From the NCBI GenBank assembly GCA_964007475.1, contig OZ023273.1, positions 30,181,557 to 30,245,556 on the forward strand: a stretch of 64,000 nucleotides of DNA, in the 5' to 3' direction. This stretch comes from Hybos culiciformis (taxonomy: Eukaryota > Arthropoda > Insecta > Diptera > Hybotidae). Position 1 is the first letter of the stretch; the number at the start of each line of letters is the position of its first letter. The notes under the pieces are model-generated. The model was not told where the DNA came from. It did no database searches and saw only the letters and a list, made by a program, of their open reading frames with translations. The translations under genes and the position numbers were made by a program. Shown piece by piece: positions 26,801-36,792 of this stretch.

Positions 26801-28009
26801 GAATTCAACACATATTGAATTGATTTTTTTTATTAGTTTTTTATTTTGGGTTTTCGTACTTATTAGCTACTTTTATTTAAAAATTGTTAAAAAAAATCTG
26901 TATATCTTTTAAAACTATTTAACACCTTGTTGTTAAGTGCGAATGAAAATACTTAGTTTGAAATCATAAATTATATTTTGTCCATTTATGTATAAATGAC
27001 TAAGTTGACAAAAATGTATAAATTATCATGAACATTTCTGAACATTTAAATCCAGTAGATTTAATTTAAGGCATTAAAAAGTCTTTCGAGCTAACATTAG
27101 ATTATTTGGTGAAACGCCCAAATATTTGGTTTAAACAATTTGGTTAAAATTTAGTAAAATATTTTTTATTTTCGCCATTTCATCACACTATATGGAAAAT
27201 ATTTGGCGTAATTTTATTTTGTCAAACAAAAACAAATTAAGGTACTTTAACATTACTAATAACTATATCAAAATCAGAAGCTACAGGAGTAAACATATTC
27301 TTATAAAATTCCAAAAATACCCTGTGATATGGTATTAAATTTTTCAAATATTTTAATCAATTCACATTTATAGTTTGATTAGGTGTGTTCAACTCCTCGC
27401 CTTGGTAAATAAAATATTCTTTGGTTTTAATCAGAAAATTAATAGCAAAGTTCTTACCATACACTGTATTAGTTCAAAATACTTTAAATTGAGAATTTTA
27501 AGCGTTCTTGAAAGTTAGATACACTTCTATAGATTTAGCTAAAAGAAAGAAGGAATTTGGGTATTAAATAAAAATAATATTATGCTATAAGGCCACCAAA
27601 GTACAGTATCGCGTTGCGACTTTCCGAGAAATTTTTCGGTTTTTTAGGTAAATTTTTAGAATCTGCATGGGCAGCATGTTAATATTCATATGACCTCAAA
27701 AACGAACCAATCTAATGTACATAATATACAAAATTCTCAATCATTCTTTTGTTTTTTTATAAAAATAATCGAATAACATAGCATTAAATTTTCATTAACT
27801 TACTTTTGTGCTGGCTCAACTAAATTCCATTCATATCCTTGTAATACCTTAATAACAGCTGTAGTTATTTGTTCATCTTCTTTTTTTGGTTCGTTTTTAA
27901 TCACTTTTAATTTAGATTTATTATTCTCTTTTAGACCACAATTAGCTAATACTAATGTTTCCACTGGTTTCAAATTCATTTCCACTTTATCTTCACACAT
28001 AATTTTCAT
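2167..28009 (-). CDS. Sox100B: SoxE-group HMG-box transcription factor (Sox100B / Sox8-9-10 homologue)
   Basis: SoxE proteins are sequence-specific DNA-bending regulators; in Drosophila Sox100B works in gonad and gut, and vertebrate members in gonad, neural crest and cartilage. Four coding exons on the minus strand join in phase: 28009-27804, 7303-7157, 4688-3900 and 2800-2167. All three junctions are phase 2 with GT-AG borders. The total is 1776 nt, or 591 aa, against about 530 aa remembered for Drosophila. Residues about 45-64 are the SoxE-specific dimerisation helix ([14 protein letters not shown]). Residues 78-152 are the HMG box, with [18 protein letters not shown] and [12 protein letters not shown]. 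The rest is Asn/Ser/Gln-rich and disordered in appearance. An in-frame TAG lies four codons before the chosen ATG. The helix together with AQAARR in the box argues for SoxE over SoxB, C, D or F. Additional 5' non-coding exons are possible. Confidence 0.93.
2801..3899 (-). other. SoxE intron 3
   Basis: A 1099-nt phase-2 intron between SoxE exons 3 and 4 with donor GTTAGC and acceptor TATTTTTAG. It is A+T rich with no gene and no repeat I can define. Confidence 0.8.
3900..4688 (-). CDS. Sox100B: SoxE coding exon 3 (end of HMG box and Asn/Ser-rich linker)
   Basis: The acceptor AG is at 4690-4689 and the exon ends CAACAG before GTTAGC. It starts [19 protein letters not shown], aligning with LLNESEKRPFVEEAERLRV of vertebrate SoxE. 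It then has [14 protein letters not shown], the basic tail of the HMG box that serves as nuclear localisation signal. From about residue 158 the protein is rich in Asn, Ser, Thr and Gln, with a Pro-rich patch ([14 protein letters not shown]). That tract is coded by trinucleotide-rich DNA that has probably expanded by slippage. The phase-2 end joins exon 4 in frame. Confidence 0.9.
4689..7156 (-). other. SoxE intron 2, splitting the HMG box
   Basis: A 2468-nt phase-2 intron interrupting the HMG box right after KLW, with donor GTAAGT and acceptor TATATTCAAG. As I recall, vertebrate SoxE genes also have an intron in this part of the box. I see no coding potential inside. The open frames on both strands near 6535-6760 overlap each other and are low complexity. 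Confidence 0.8.
7157..7303 (-). CDS. Sox100B: SoxE coding exon 2 (first part of HMG box)
   Basis: A 147-nt exon preceded by AAAG (acceptor AG at 7305-7304) and followed by GTAAGT. It encodes residues 69-117, [20 protein letters not shown] and on to SLGKLW. That is the first two helices of the Sox HMG box, with the RPMNAFMVW signature and the SoxE/F-type AQAARR. No long open frame marks it because it is short. It is recognisable only from the translation and from matching phases on both sides. Confidence 0.93.
8643..8690. repeat. Perfect 19-bp hairpin in left arm of foldback element
   Basis: TTACCACGATTATCGATGG at 8643-8661 is followed by a 10-nt spacer and its exact reverse complement at 8672-8690. 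Complete arm identity shows that this small palindrome is young or conserved, unlike the diverged DNA around it. Confidence 0.85.
8913..8984 (+). other. tRNA-like module, plus orientation
   Basis: A 72-nt sequence with a near-consensus pol III A box (TGGCTGAGTGATAGCG) and a perfect B box (GGTTCGAATCC). A D-arm GCT...AGC and an acceptor-like pairing ATACCG/CGGCAT with one mismatch can be drawn. The anticodon loop would be too long and the T stem has two mismatches, so it is not a convincing functional tRNA. It is best read as a tRNA-derived pol III promoter module inside the foldback element. Confidence 0.65.
9178..9249 (-). other. tRNA-like module, minus orientation
   Basis: The reverse-oriented partner of 8913-8984, differing at only a few positions (for example GATTGCAAT against GATTACAAT, GTGGTAGTG against GTGATAGCG). 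The A box and B box GGTTCGAATCC are kept. The two modules face inward across about 190 nt of T-rich DNA. Convergent transcription would therefore give complementary RNAs, which is inference only. Confidence 0.65.
9362..9830. repeat. Degenerate tandem array, ~42-bp period
   Basis: Eleven or so diverged units of 41-43 bp, each of the form TTAAACCACAGAGTTTAAG followed by TTTACACCAGAG and a variable tail. Unit starts can be followed at 9401, 9442, 9485 and 9527, and decay toward 9830. The array lies in the right arm of the foldback element. Similar TTTACACCAAAAAG motifs occur near 8875 in the left arm, so the array may derive from sequence present in both arms. Confidence 0.75.
10464..10882. repeat. 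GC-rich array of alternating inverted repeats
   Basis: About seventeen copies of a 13-mer appear in alternating orientation: nine GAAATAAGRCCGC-like (10465, 10480, 10531, 10567, 10617, 10676, 10725, 10779 and about 10823) and eight GCGGYCTTATTTC-like (about 10508, 10593, 10652, 10701, 10752, 10802, 10855, 10870). Most pairs enclose a TTTTCAAAA-type core and so form 35-40 nt hairpins. The ends are inverted double units (GAAATAAGGCCGCGG / CCTGCGGCCTTATTTCC), making the block a palindrome of palindromes. The local GC content contrasts sharply with its surroundings. Transposition is suspected, but I could not define a target duplication. Confidence 0.8.
11760..11960 (+). repeat. Dispersed repeat family, copy A
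   Basis: Contains the order TATCATTATACCAATACCATTTAG, then TTTCATCGAAATCCGG, GTCCGAATCCTTG, and ACTCTAATCAACATCTATCT. The same order in reverse complement occurs at 17090-17260, and related blocks at 14740-15125, 18600-18800 and 22940-23400. No coding sequence is visible. The family is unidentified and could be a decayed non-autonomous transposon. Confidence 0.55.
14100..15125 (+). repeat. Dispersed repeat family, copy B and adjoining degenerate repeat
   Basis: The stretch 14740-14890 matches copy A (ACCAAAATCATTTAGTCATA, then TTTTCATCAAAATCAGGATC and CAGTTCAATCCTTGG). The tail 14960-15125 (AGAATCTCAATCTTATAAGT, GAAAATGAACAAGATT, then AGAACAGACAGTCATT) resembles copy D at 23270-23390. The left part, 14100-14350, is less A+T rich than its surroundings and probably an older repeat of unknown type. 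Confidence 0.45.
17090..17260 (-). repeat. Dispersed repeat family, copy C
   Basis: The reverse complement reads TATCATTATAACAACACCGT, TTTAGTCATATATTATATAT, TTTTCATCCAAATTCGGTCC, GTCCGAATCCTTGGGC and GCTCTAATCGACATCTATCT. It follows copy A along its length, so the two are one family in opposite orientation. Confidence 0.6.
18600..18800 (-). repeat. Dispersed repeat family, copy E (fragment)
   Basis: Carries CCAAGGATTCGGACTGGGCA, matching the reverse complement of the conserved block of copies A and C, then a diverged duplicate near 18730 (TTGTGCCCAAGAAAGTGAAG). Only a fragment is recognisable. Confidence 0.4.
20684..21256. repeat. Local direct duplication
   Basis: The block 20684-20880 is repeated at 21066-21256. 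Both run from AGAACTAT.TTCAATTTGAAT through AGACTCACTCCATCATTATA to TTTTTGTGTTTTAAGGCAA and ATTTGTAAGT. The sequence after each copy also matches (AGTAGAAAGAAGAGA / AATAGAAAGAAGAGA). The unit was therefore about 380 bp and was duplicated in tandem, with the second copy losing the middle. The stretch unique to unit 1 (20881-21010) is relatively GC rich. Confidence 0.75.
22940..23400 (+). repeat. Dispersed repeat family, copy D
   Basis: Contains TCGAATCCTTAGTCTGAATC and a tail with GAGAATCTCAAGC, AAAGTGAACGAGATT and GGACAGACAGAAAGTCCG. The tail corresponds to that of copy B at 14990-15110. No open frame of note is present. Confidence 0.45.
27804..28009 (-). CDS. Sox100B: SoxE coding exon 1 (N-terminus and dimerisation helix)
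   Basis: This exon gives 68 complete codons plus two bases. It ends CAAAA before the donor GTAAGT (27803-27798). It encodes an N-terminus with IKNEP at residues 37-41, which fits the SUMO consensus (hydrophobic-K-x-E) and sits where vertebrate SoxE proteins have VKKE just before the helix. The helix [19 protein letters not shown] follows. The first ATG is used because TAG precedes it in frame; ATGs at codons 4 and 11 are alternatives. The split codon AA|A (Lys69) is completed across the 20.5-kb intron. Confidence 0.9.
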
Positions 28010-31000
28010 TGAAAGACACTATAGAAAATTTTCTTAATCCTTTTTTTTAACCCTTTTATGTGTATTTTTCAATTATAATTAAATTTGAAACAATAAAATA
28101 ATAATTTTCAAAAAATATTATATTTCATTCCATCTACTATAATTTATTGAACGAGAGAAAATTTATTAAATTAAAATAAGAAAAATATTTAGAACATCAT
28201 TAAAATCAAGTATCATAAATTTTTTTTCGTTTGGAAGAAATGTAGAACACTATAACAAAATGTTTATGACAGCAAATGAGTGCTTTGATGTTCTGGTGTT
28301 ATTTAGTTATGTAATTTGAGATTTTCTAGAAAGACCGATGAAGTGATATCAAAAACATACTATAATGTCTGATGAGAAGCTATTTTTCATTTAGATATTG
28401 TGTTGTAATGGCATCTGGGTAACTCTCAGTGCCATCAGCAGGACCACATACGTACGTAAATTTTTATTAAACTAATAGCACCTATATGAGTACAGTGCAT
28501 ATATATATATAATATATAATAATGAAACTTCGTTTGTGTATGTAACTGTAAACTTTTGAACAAATGAACTGATTTGGAAGAAACTGAAACTTATTTACCG
28601 TAGATGGTAAGATTTTGTACATTTTTTTATTACAAAAAATACAGACTGAGCTGGAACGAAAAATGTTCGCACCGGATCTAGTAGAACCGAACTAGTAGAA
28701 AATAACAAAGAATGTGTATTTTAAAAATTTTGTTAATGTTTTAATGTATTTTTAGTAAAAATTTTCGATTGTACGAAATTTAACTTTTACCGGTATTCTA
28801 ATAATAATTATAAAGTGGTGTTCTATAATCTATACATTTATATATAGTAAGATTTGTTTAACAAAACCCGTTCTTCTATTTACAATTTTCAATTAATAGT
28901 ACAAAAAAGTTCTGGCTATTTATTTTTACTACAAATAATTCTTAAACTGATAACGTCTCATTATGTAAACTTCGAATTTAGATTTATCTCAATGCAATGT
29001 CACAGATAAATGTAAATGACATTTCTGATCAATATGTTTTGTCCAAATTTGATTAACAATTTTCCACTATTTTTGACTTTTTTAACTTGCACATTATTAA
29101 TTTGAAATACTTTTTGTTAAAACTTTAAATAATGCGGCTTCGAATTTTAAAATTTCTCAGAAATTGAAAAAAGTTTTTACACGTTCAAAATGATTTATGA
29201 AAAACCTAAAAATGACAACCCCACGGAAGACACAAGCTCATAATTAGTACTAAATACCAAATACAAGTATCCGTGTTCATACTTATTGCTGAACAATATG
29301 TAACACATTATCTATTTTGAATTAAAATATTAAATGTTCTCATAGTGCAAAACCTTGAAAAATGTTAAGAACAACCACCCTCAATAAAATATTACTTAGC
29401 TAAGAATAATATTTTGATTTAAGACGCCACTAGAGTAAAATAGACTCTACCCTCCTTATAAATAAATCAATTTTAATCAATCAAAGTAATTTTTGTAACT
29501 AAAAGATATCTCGAAAAAACGTATTTTTTTCATATTTGGATCTAAGAAATCAAAATCGAAATTTGAGTTTAATCGGCCGTTAATAACTTTTCTATGCGGC
29601 TTTCCTTAATTTATCTAAATTTTTATTCCAATAAATTTTTTTTTCTACCCTGGACAACATAGCTCTGCAAGGTATTAATAGTATATTCGTAGAGTTAATA
29701 TAAATACACTTGTAATTGCAATACTGTTAAATAAAATTTGAATTGAATTTTAATATATTTATTATATTTTATTTGAATAAACACTTTACAGATTTTGGAA
29801 AAAAAAATTACTTTTTTAACATTTTTTATTAATAATCTCAAATCCTTTTTTTTTTTAATTTATTATCTCATAATTCATTATGTGCAAAAACCGTATAAAA
29901 AAGGATTTTTAAACCACTTGCTCGATTAATAATTTTATTTTAATAATGCGCGCGCGCCACCGATCTTATTTCGAATATTCAAGAATTATGTCTAAAGAAA
30001 TTTAAATATTTCTTTCCGCTTTGAAATTCGTAATATGTTTAAGTAATTTTTTTAATATGATTTTTTTAAAGAAAATTTGTATCTTTTTTATCTCTATGTA
30101 AATATACAATATTTATTATTATTATTATAATTTTTTTCTTTTTTTTTCAAATAAAATCCCGCCTTTTAATTGTATAGGAGTCCAATATTCTCAAATATAG
30201 ATGAGTTCACAAAAAAAACTCATGTAATTAACACATAAAAATTTTGATTAGCGTACTCATAACAATTTAGTTAAAAAAAATTAAAATGAAGGAATATATT
30301 ATGAATTTGAATTTTGTTAATGTGTGATTTATTAGATTTTATGTATTAACGATTCTTCCAAGTGAGAATTATAAAATTTTTAGCTTGTAAAAAGTTTAAC
30401 AAAATATTTTTTTTAATTTGAAGCTTCAAAGCAATAAAAGACCCAATTACCTAATTATGGAATTAACTTCTAACCATCAGAATAAAACTTTTCCAAATTC
30501 CACCAGTTTTACTGATAAATAACACAATTATATATAATCCATGCGGAATGGATCCTCTCATAATTATTATGATTTAAGCTTCTTTACAATGTTATGTGGT
30601 AAATGACATTATTTACTTTGACAAATAATAAAATTTATTTAAGTGAACTGAATATAATAAAAATTATAATATGTAATATAAAGTAATAAAAATTATATGC
30701 TTACATCAATTTTTAACCCAATAATAATAATAATCGATTATGAGTTATTAATGCAGTCAATGCTTCATATTTTGACCCTTATCTTAATAAAGAAATTAAG
30801 AAAATAATACAAATCACCAAATGAACTTACTTAATTAAGTAATGAACTGATATGATTTTATATTTATGTATGTATCAATAAAATTAACAAATTGTCTAAT
30901 GATCATTAACTTACTCAATAAAATACATAATTTTGGGTTAGTTTCCTATTATTAATGTAAATGCGGAATTTGATTTGCGAAATTGTTATGTTGGGTATTG

Positions 31001-33006
31001 GGTTGAAAATCGAGACAAGTGTTAGAAATTTTATATTATTTAATAAATTTAAAAAAAAATACTTGTTTATGTTCACCTTAACTTCTACCAAAACTAGAAA
31101 GTTCTCGAAATGAAGAGCATTACCTTAAAATTATATATTATGATATTAAAAAATAGACACGAATTATTATTAAAAAAAAATGTATAAGGAAAATCTGTTT
31201 TAAACTGGATCACTTCTGGCATTTTTTTTGAAACTTATTTGGAGATCGGATAACAATATCTTCAAATTGATTAATTAATAATTATAAAAATAATACAAGA
31301 AACCTCAAGCCTATAAAATTTACTGTCATAAGTCTTTATAAATCTACATGTAGGAGAACAATTTTATTAATCGCACACTAATAATTTATGATATTTAAGG
31401 CCAAAAGTCCTTACTGTTGCGTTAGAAAAATAATAATATTTTAGTGTAATAATTTTAACAACATTAAAAATTTATATTTAATTTATCAATTTATTAAACT
31501 TAAATAATTTCATTAAATACAAATAATAAAATTTATATGAATTTATTTTTATACTTGAACTCAACTACCCTCGGAAGAAAAGATACATCGAAATGCGATA
31601 AAAAAAATTGTATTGAAAAACATAAAATTATACGTTCCCTAAAATCTGTTAAACTAATTTTGTGCACCATGGTAAAAAAATGCCGGCATTGTAAAAAAAT
31701 GAAGCATTATTGTGTTCTGAAAGTACACTATATCTAAAATCGGCACAAAATTTTCATACATTTTTTATTTAAATTTTTTAAACAAAATATCTCAGAAACG
31801 GTCTATCCTAGCATCATGCGGTAAGTTTTTTTTCAAAGCATATATCCTGAATGTAAGATTTTTTTTCAGCCTGATCGGTGATTGGGTTGAAAATTATGAA
31901 TTTTTTTCAAAAAAAAAATTATGTTCTTTTGGAAAATTTGTATGGGAAACTCATGTTGCTTAAATAGTGAATGAGGGAAAATAAGAGTTTGAGAAAAAAT
32001 TTTAAAGCACTTTTCTGAACACTCGAAATTAGCCGATAGTTGCTAATTTTTTTTTAGTTGAACAATTTTATGTTAAGAAACTTCTATTTTGCTGGCTGGA
32101 ACTTTCGATTGAATATATTTTTTACTTTTTTTAATTTGAAATTGTAATGGAAGACATAAAATCTTCTATTTTCATAGGTTGCAACTATTGTGCAGTTCAT
32201 CAGGTAAATACTTTTTTTTTCTTTATTTTAAATATGTAAATTCTTATCGAATCTTTAAAAAAAAAAATGAAAAATTCTTTATTATCTACATAATTTTTCA
32301 ATATTATTCTTTCGCTAAATTTAAGTAGCTTTGGTCAGTAAATATTATAATATATATTTATTTGAATCGGAAATTGAACAGTAAAGATTTGAAATAATTT
32401 GGAATAGCAAATAGTACTTAACTAACTTACTTTGCTTATATTGGTTTCTACCTTTATAAATGTACCAGAAACTTATTTCTTAATTAAAAATGTAATTTTA
32501 ATACTGATGCTGAAAGTTCTTTTTGGTTTGATTGTTCCGTTGTTCGACATTTTACCAAAATTTGAGAAAAAAATGAATTATATACCTTACCTAAGTGTAA
32601 TAATATTTATTCCAATTTTATTTATTTTTTCAAATTTATAGAAAAAATACTTTACTGCTTGAAAGAATTAAATCAGGTCTGTAGATATACTTAACGTGGC
32701 ATAAACAAAAAAGATTTTCTATAATTTTCAAAAATATACGATGAAAAATTTCTAAAAAAAGAAAAATTGAAAATACGTCACTATCATAATATTCTTGTTC
32801 TAATGAATTTAACATGAACTTCGCATTCACATTTAAAAAAAAAATCCTTTCCTATTTATTTTTGCAATGATGATAAAGAAGGCAAAATAAAATTTGCAAT
32901 AGAAATCTTATCAAAACCATATTAATTTAAAAATAAATTGTATAAACGTATTGGTATGGAATGAGATTTTGAAAAACGTCAATTAAATTTAAATTAGATT
33001 ATACCA
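28010..33006. other. Upstream region of SoxE, no gene supported
   Basis: The 5' UTR and promoter of the minus-strand SoxE gene must lie in or beyond this stretch, but no start site can be chosen. The DNA is uniformly A+T rich. Short peculiarities are an alternating GC run (GCGCGCGCGCC, about 29947-29957) and a less A+T-rich patch near 28400-28460. Small open frames at 31537-31737 and 32432-32641 are not recognised and look like chance. Confidence 0.6.
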
Positions 33007-33282
33007 TTGAGTAATAATATAAGAGGGACAGAATTCATACAAGTAAATTTTTTTCAAAAATTATGACAATATTTTGAATGTATTGAGTCAAATTTTTTAG
33101 CTCAAATGTGTTTATTCTTAATTTTATTATTTTTATTATTGTATTAAGAATAAACACATTTGAATATGAAATTTTTATTCAATACATTGAAAATATTGTC
33201 ATCATTTTTGAGTTATTTGAAAAAAAAATTCTGAAATTTACTTGTATGAATTCTGACCCTCTTATAAATATTATTACTCTAT
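33007..33282. mobile_element. MITE with 10-bp target-site duplication
   Basis: A 276-bp inverted-repeat element whose arms read GAGTAATAAT, then TAAGAGGG.CAGAATTCAT and ACAAGTAAAT. It is flanked by exact direct repeats GATTATACCA at 32997-33006 and 33283-33292. The inner arms continue as imperfect inverted repeat down to AAGAATAAACACATTTGA near the centre. A 9-10 bp duplication suggests a Mutator-like family. There is no coding sequence. Confidence 0.82.
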
Positions 33283-33292
33283 GATTATACCA

Positions 33293-34720
33293 ATGTATGT
33301 ATTCCAACTTCTTCTTATAGCATAAGCAATAAATTTACGAGACGCTGTCTGAAATTACTTTAAATTTAAATTCATATGGAAATAAATTTTTATTCTTATA
33401 CGTTTTTTTTTTGTATATTTATAATGTATGTATCATCACATACAAGTACATCAGTAATTATCTCTTTTGGACATTTGCTGTAAATTATATTAAAAACAAA
33501 GAAATGTGCGCTTAAATTTTTGATCTTAGCCGATTAAATTAAAAATATTCAGATATACTTATTTATATTCAATATAAAAAATAAATTATTGTACGTCTGC
33601 AATATTTTCACAGAAAAATATATTATTTACAGTGCGTTGTACATTATGTAGGTATGGAATATGGAATACTTTATTGGATTGATCAGTGAACAAGACTTTT
33701 CGACAATGAAATATTATGTATATAGTGAAATAAGTCAAAGAAAATATTAATTTACAATTTTATGATTATAATGTACTCTAATTTTATATTTTGAAGAAAT
33801 TTTTATTTAAATAAATATAGATTGGCAGCTAAAAACTCTTCAACCTATTAAAAATTATATATAGATTATAATATATCAAAATTCAAAAATAAAATAGGTA
33901 AGACTGAATGACATTTATCTAATATGATGAAACATTCAAATTACAAATTAATCTCAATGATATTTTAGCTAATCAATGTCATATTATGAAAATGCCATGA
34001 CATTTGTGAAAAAAAAAATTAAAAATATTTTGTTTAGTCCTTCATAACATTATAAATAACAACATCAAATTTTGACATAAATGGCGATATTACGACATTA
34101 TTATACTCACCATTTTACTGTGAAATACATTAAATATATGCTATATATACATATAAGTACATATATTAAGTTGGTATATATATTTTGTATTAAGAATAAA
34201 AAATAATATAAAAAAAAAGAAATTATGAGTTTGCTAATTAATGAATCGTTAAATTACAAAAGCCAATAACAATAAGTTAAAAACTACATACAATTTCAAT
34301 TTATGGAAACATTTAACAAACATTATAAATAAATAAACAAAAAATTTAAAAATAAATAATCTCATTCGTGAAGGCTTTCACTCCATTGTCCAATCATATT
34401 ATCATAAGGTGGGGTTTACTTTTAATTATAGTCATTGTGTTAATTAAATGTTTATAAATGGTAGGAAAAATAGAATGTTGTTTATAATATACATTTAATA
34501 ATGTTTATTTATCGTTTTGCAAAAGTAAGAATCAGCTACACCGTAACAAGGGAATTTACATAATTATATCTCATAAAGCCTTGATCAATATTCTCAAAGT
34601 TGACAGTTTTGGTGGGTAATAAGGCAGAAAAAACTATCATAGCATAATATATTTTTATTCTGAAACTATTTTCCAGGTTTTTAAGCAGATGATAACTAAG
34701 AAATGACACAAAAAGAATGG
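33293..34720. other. Intergenic A+T-rich DNA
   Basis: Between two MITEs. I see no gene, RNA or repeat that can be supported. Confidence 0.6.
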
Positions 34721-34722
34721 TA

Positions 34723-34905
34723 GAGTACGATTCAAATCACTTGACCAATCCGTTATGCAAAGCTTTCCCTTTCCATTACAAAATTCCATACAAAATTTAG
34801 GGGAAATTATTTAAGAAAAAAAGCTCATGCAATTTTGTATGGAATTTTGTAATGGAAAGGGAAAGCTTTGCATAACGGATTGGTCAAGTGATTTTAATCG
34901 TACTC
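34723..34905. mobile_element. 183-bp foldback MITE, TA-flanked
   Basis: Almost the entire element is a near-perfect inverted repeat. The left arm begins GAGTACGATTCAAATCACTT and runs to about 34797. The right arm is its reverse complement, from about 34829 to 34905, with a short loop. TA flanks both sides (34721-34722 and 34906-34907), as for Tc1/mariner-type MITEs. Arm identity over about 75 bp with only a few differences implies recent origin or recent gene conversion. Confidence 0.82.
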
Positions 34906-34907
34906 TA

Positions 34908-36791
34908 TAAGTTAACATTTTTTTCAGGTTTTTAGCTTTATTCACTCGAGATAAATAATTAAGATTCAACAGATAAAGTGCGGCGTTCCGTGAAATTTCC
35001 TTTAAAATTCATAGCCTTTTTCATCTTTTTCTGGGTATAAAAATCTTTCTTCACCATTTTCAAAATTAAATTCAAATCTTAATAAAAAATAAAAATAAAT
35101 GTCGATCTTGTTAATTTGCTCTAATTTTTGAATTTTCAAAGCAAATTTATTTGGAAAAGGAATATAATACATTCACTTGCCTATCAAATGGCATTGCCAG
35201 GTAGACTTCTTCATAAAAAAGTAATAGAATTTTGGAAAATAATTTTTGTTTCAAAATTAAAAAAAAAATTCGAAATTTGGACAGGTTTAGATATGGATAT
35301 TATTACAGAAGCAAAATCATTCCTTTTAAAGGTTTCAAAAGTTTGAGAGTAAGATTGACATTGGAACCAAACCAGGTTAAGAAATAATATTTGAATTTTA
35401 CAAAAGTATACTCTTACGCATGTAAAAATAGTTGAAAACTTTAAAAAAGGATCTGAAAAACATTTTTCTAGTTTTATTATATATTAAAAAAATCCTTCAA
35501 CTTGGTTGAAATTAAATCATTTGTGCCAGCAATTGAACAGAAAAATGTAGTAGTATGTAGTAATGTGAAAAACTTTTAAATGGCAGGTTTTTCAATGTAG
35601 TTTATATAGTTTTTAATTTATATGTGTTGGAAAACCATTTAGTTAAGTAACAATTGAAAGAATAACTAAGGAAAATAAAATATGTTATCAATATTATAAA
35701 AATATTTATATTCGCAAACTTTGTAATATAACGTAATATTATTGAAGTACAATATTGATAATAATAAAAAAATAGACTTGCGTAAACGGTTCAATAATAC
35801 CTATTGATAATTTTTTAAGGCTGTCCTCTTCACTGAGATTAACAGTGTGAACATTATTGCTGTTTGTACATCATCAAACAATTTTCATTTCACCTTACTT
35901 TATTTTTCTTGAATTTGACACAGTTGATGACAATAACTTTTTTTTTGCTCTTAAATGCGTAAATTATTTTCAAGTCATTGAAAAAAAAATCCTTAATATT
36001 CTTTTTTGTATAAGAATTTTTGTTATATTTTTTTTATATTAAAAGTAAATATTTAAATAAAAAGATAAATAAAAGTTAAAAAAAAAAATAGGTACTTACA
36101 CATATTTGAGGGACAAATTTATTGATGAATTTGTTTTTAATAATTCAAAAGTAAATATGCACGTGTGAATTTTTTTACACCTGGTTTAGTTTGAACGAAA
36201 TCCCCATTAAAACTTTCCTAAGTAGAAAATATAAAATAATTTATGTATTAACGTAAGTAGGTAGATATACCAATTCTTCATAGGTAATCATACTTGAAAA
36301 AAAAATATATAGGTAGGTATCTAAAATTTAAATTACATGACATAAATTTTTCACTTGAATTTTTCATTGCATTTTTTTTTATAATTTTCTATAACATAAC
36401 ACCATTAGATTTTGTTGAGAAATTTTTCACACGATAAGATAGTAGGTACCTAAGATAATTTAATTTTGAACTAAAAAATAAGGAAAATAATTTAATTAAT
36501 ATTTTTAATTCTTCGTGAAATTAAATAGTTTATGTAGGCACAAGGTTAATAGATGTACGTTCAACAATTTCAATTACAAATTTTCAATGAAAGAAAAAGC
36601 TGTAAATGACTATTATAAAGTTAATATAGCGGTAAATGACTGTCAATAAAACTACACAAATGAGATATTTTGGCTTTCTAGAGAACGGTGATTATGAACT
36701 GAACATATAATAGCGGTGTCGTCATTCCATTAAGGTCCGAAACTATGGTGATAAACATTAGAAGAACGGTTTAAATTTACATATATGACTA
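34908..36791. other. Intergenic A+T-rich DNA
   Basis: No gene supported. An open frame at 35128-35346 gives 72 aa without family resemblance or flanking splice signals I trust, and another at 35857-36042 is Phe/Ile-rich chance sequence. Confidence 0.55.
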
Positions 36792-36792
36792 C

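Larger units (their letters stand above)
7304..27803 (-). other. SoxE giant intron 1 (20.5 kb)
   Basis: A 20,500-nt intron separating the dimerisation helix from the HMG box. It is very A+T rich. It contains the repeat and mobile elements listed separately (8617-10014, 10464-10882, the 11.7-23.4 kb dispersed copies and 20684-21256). No nested gene is supported on either strand: the longest open frame (22095-22493) is low-complexity Phe/Lys/Ile sequence with no recognisable family. Regulatory elements are likely in such an intron but none can be identified from one sequence. Confidence 0.75.

Noticed and set aside
31537..32641. Small open frames at 31537-31737 and 32432-32641
   Set aside because: One is Lys-rich, one hydrophobic; both are expected by chance and neither matches a family I know.
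35128..35346. 72-codon open frame (MALPGRLLHKKVIEFWK and neighbours)
   Set aside because: It looks slightly more protein-like than other chance frames, but no family, splice sites or neighbouring exons support it. A translated search could overturn this.
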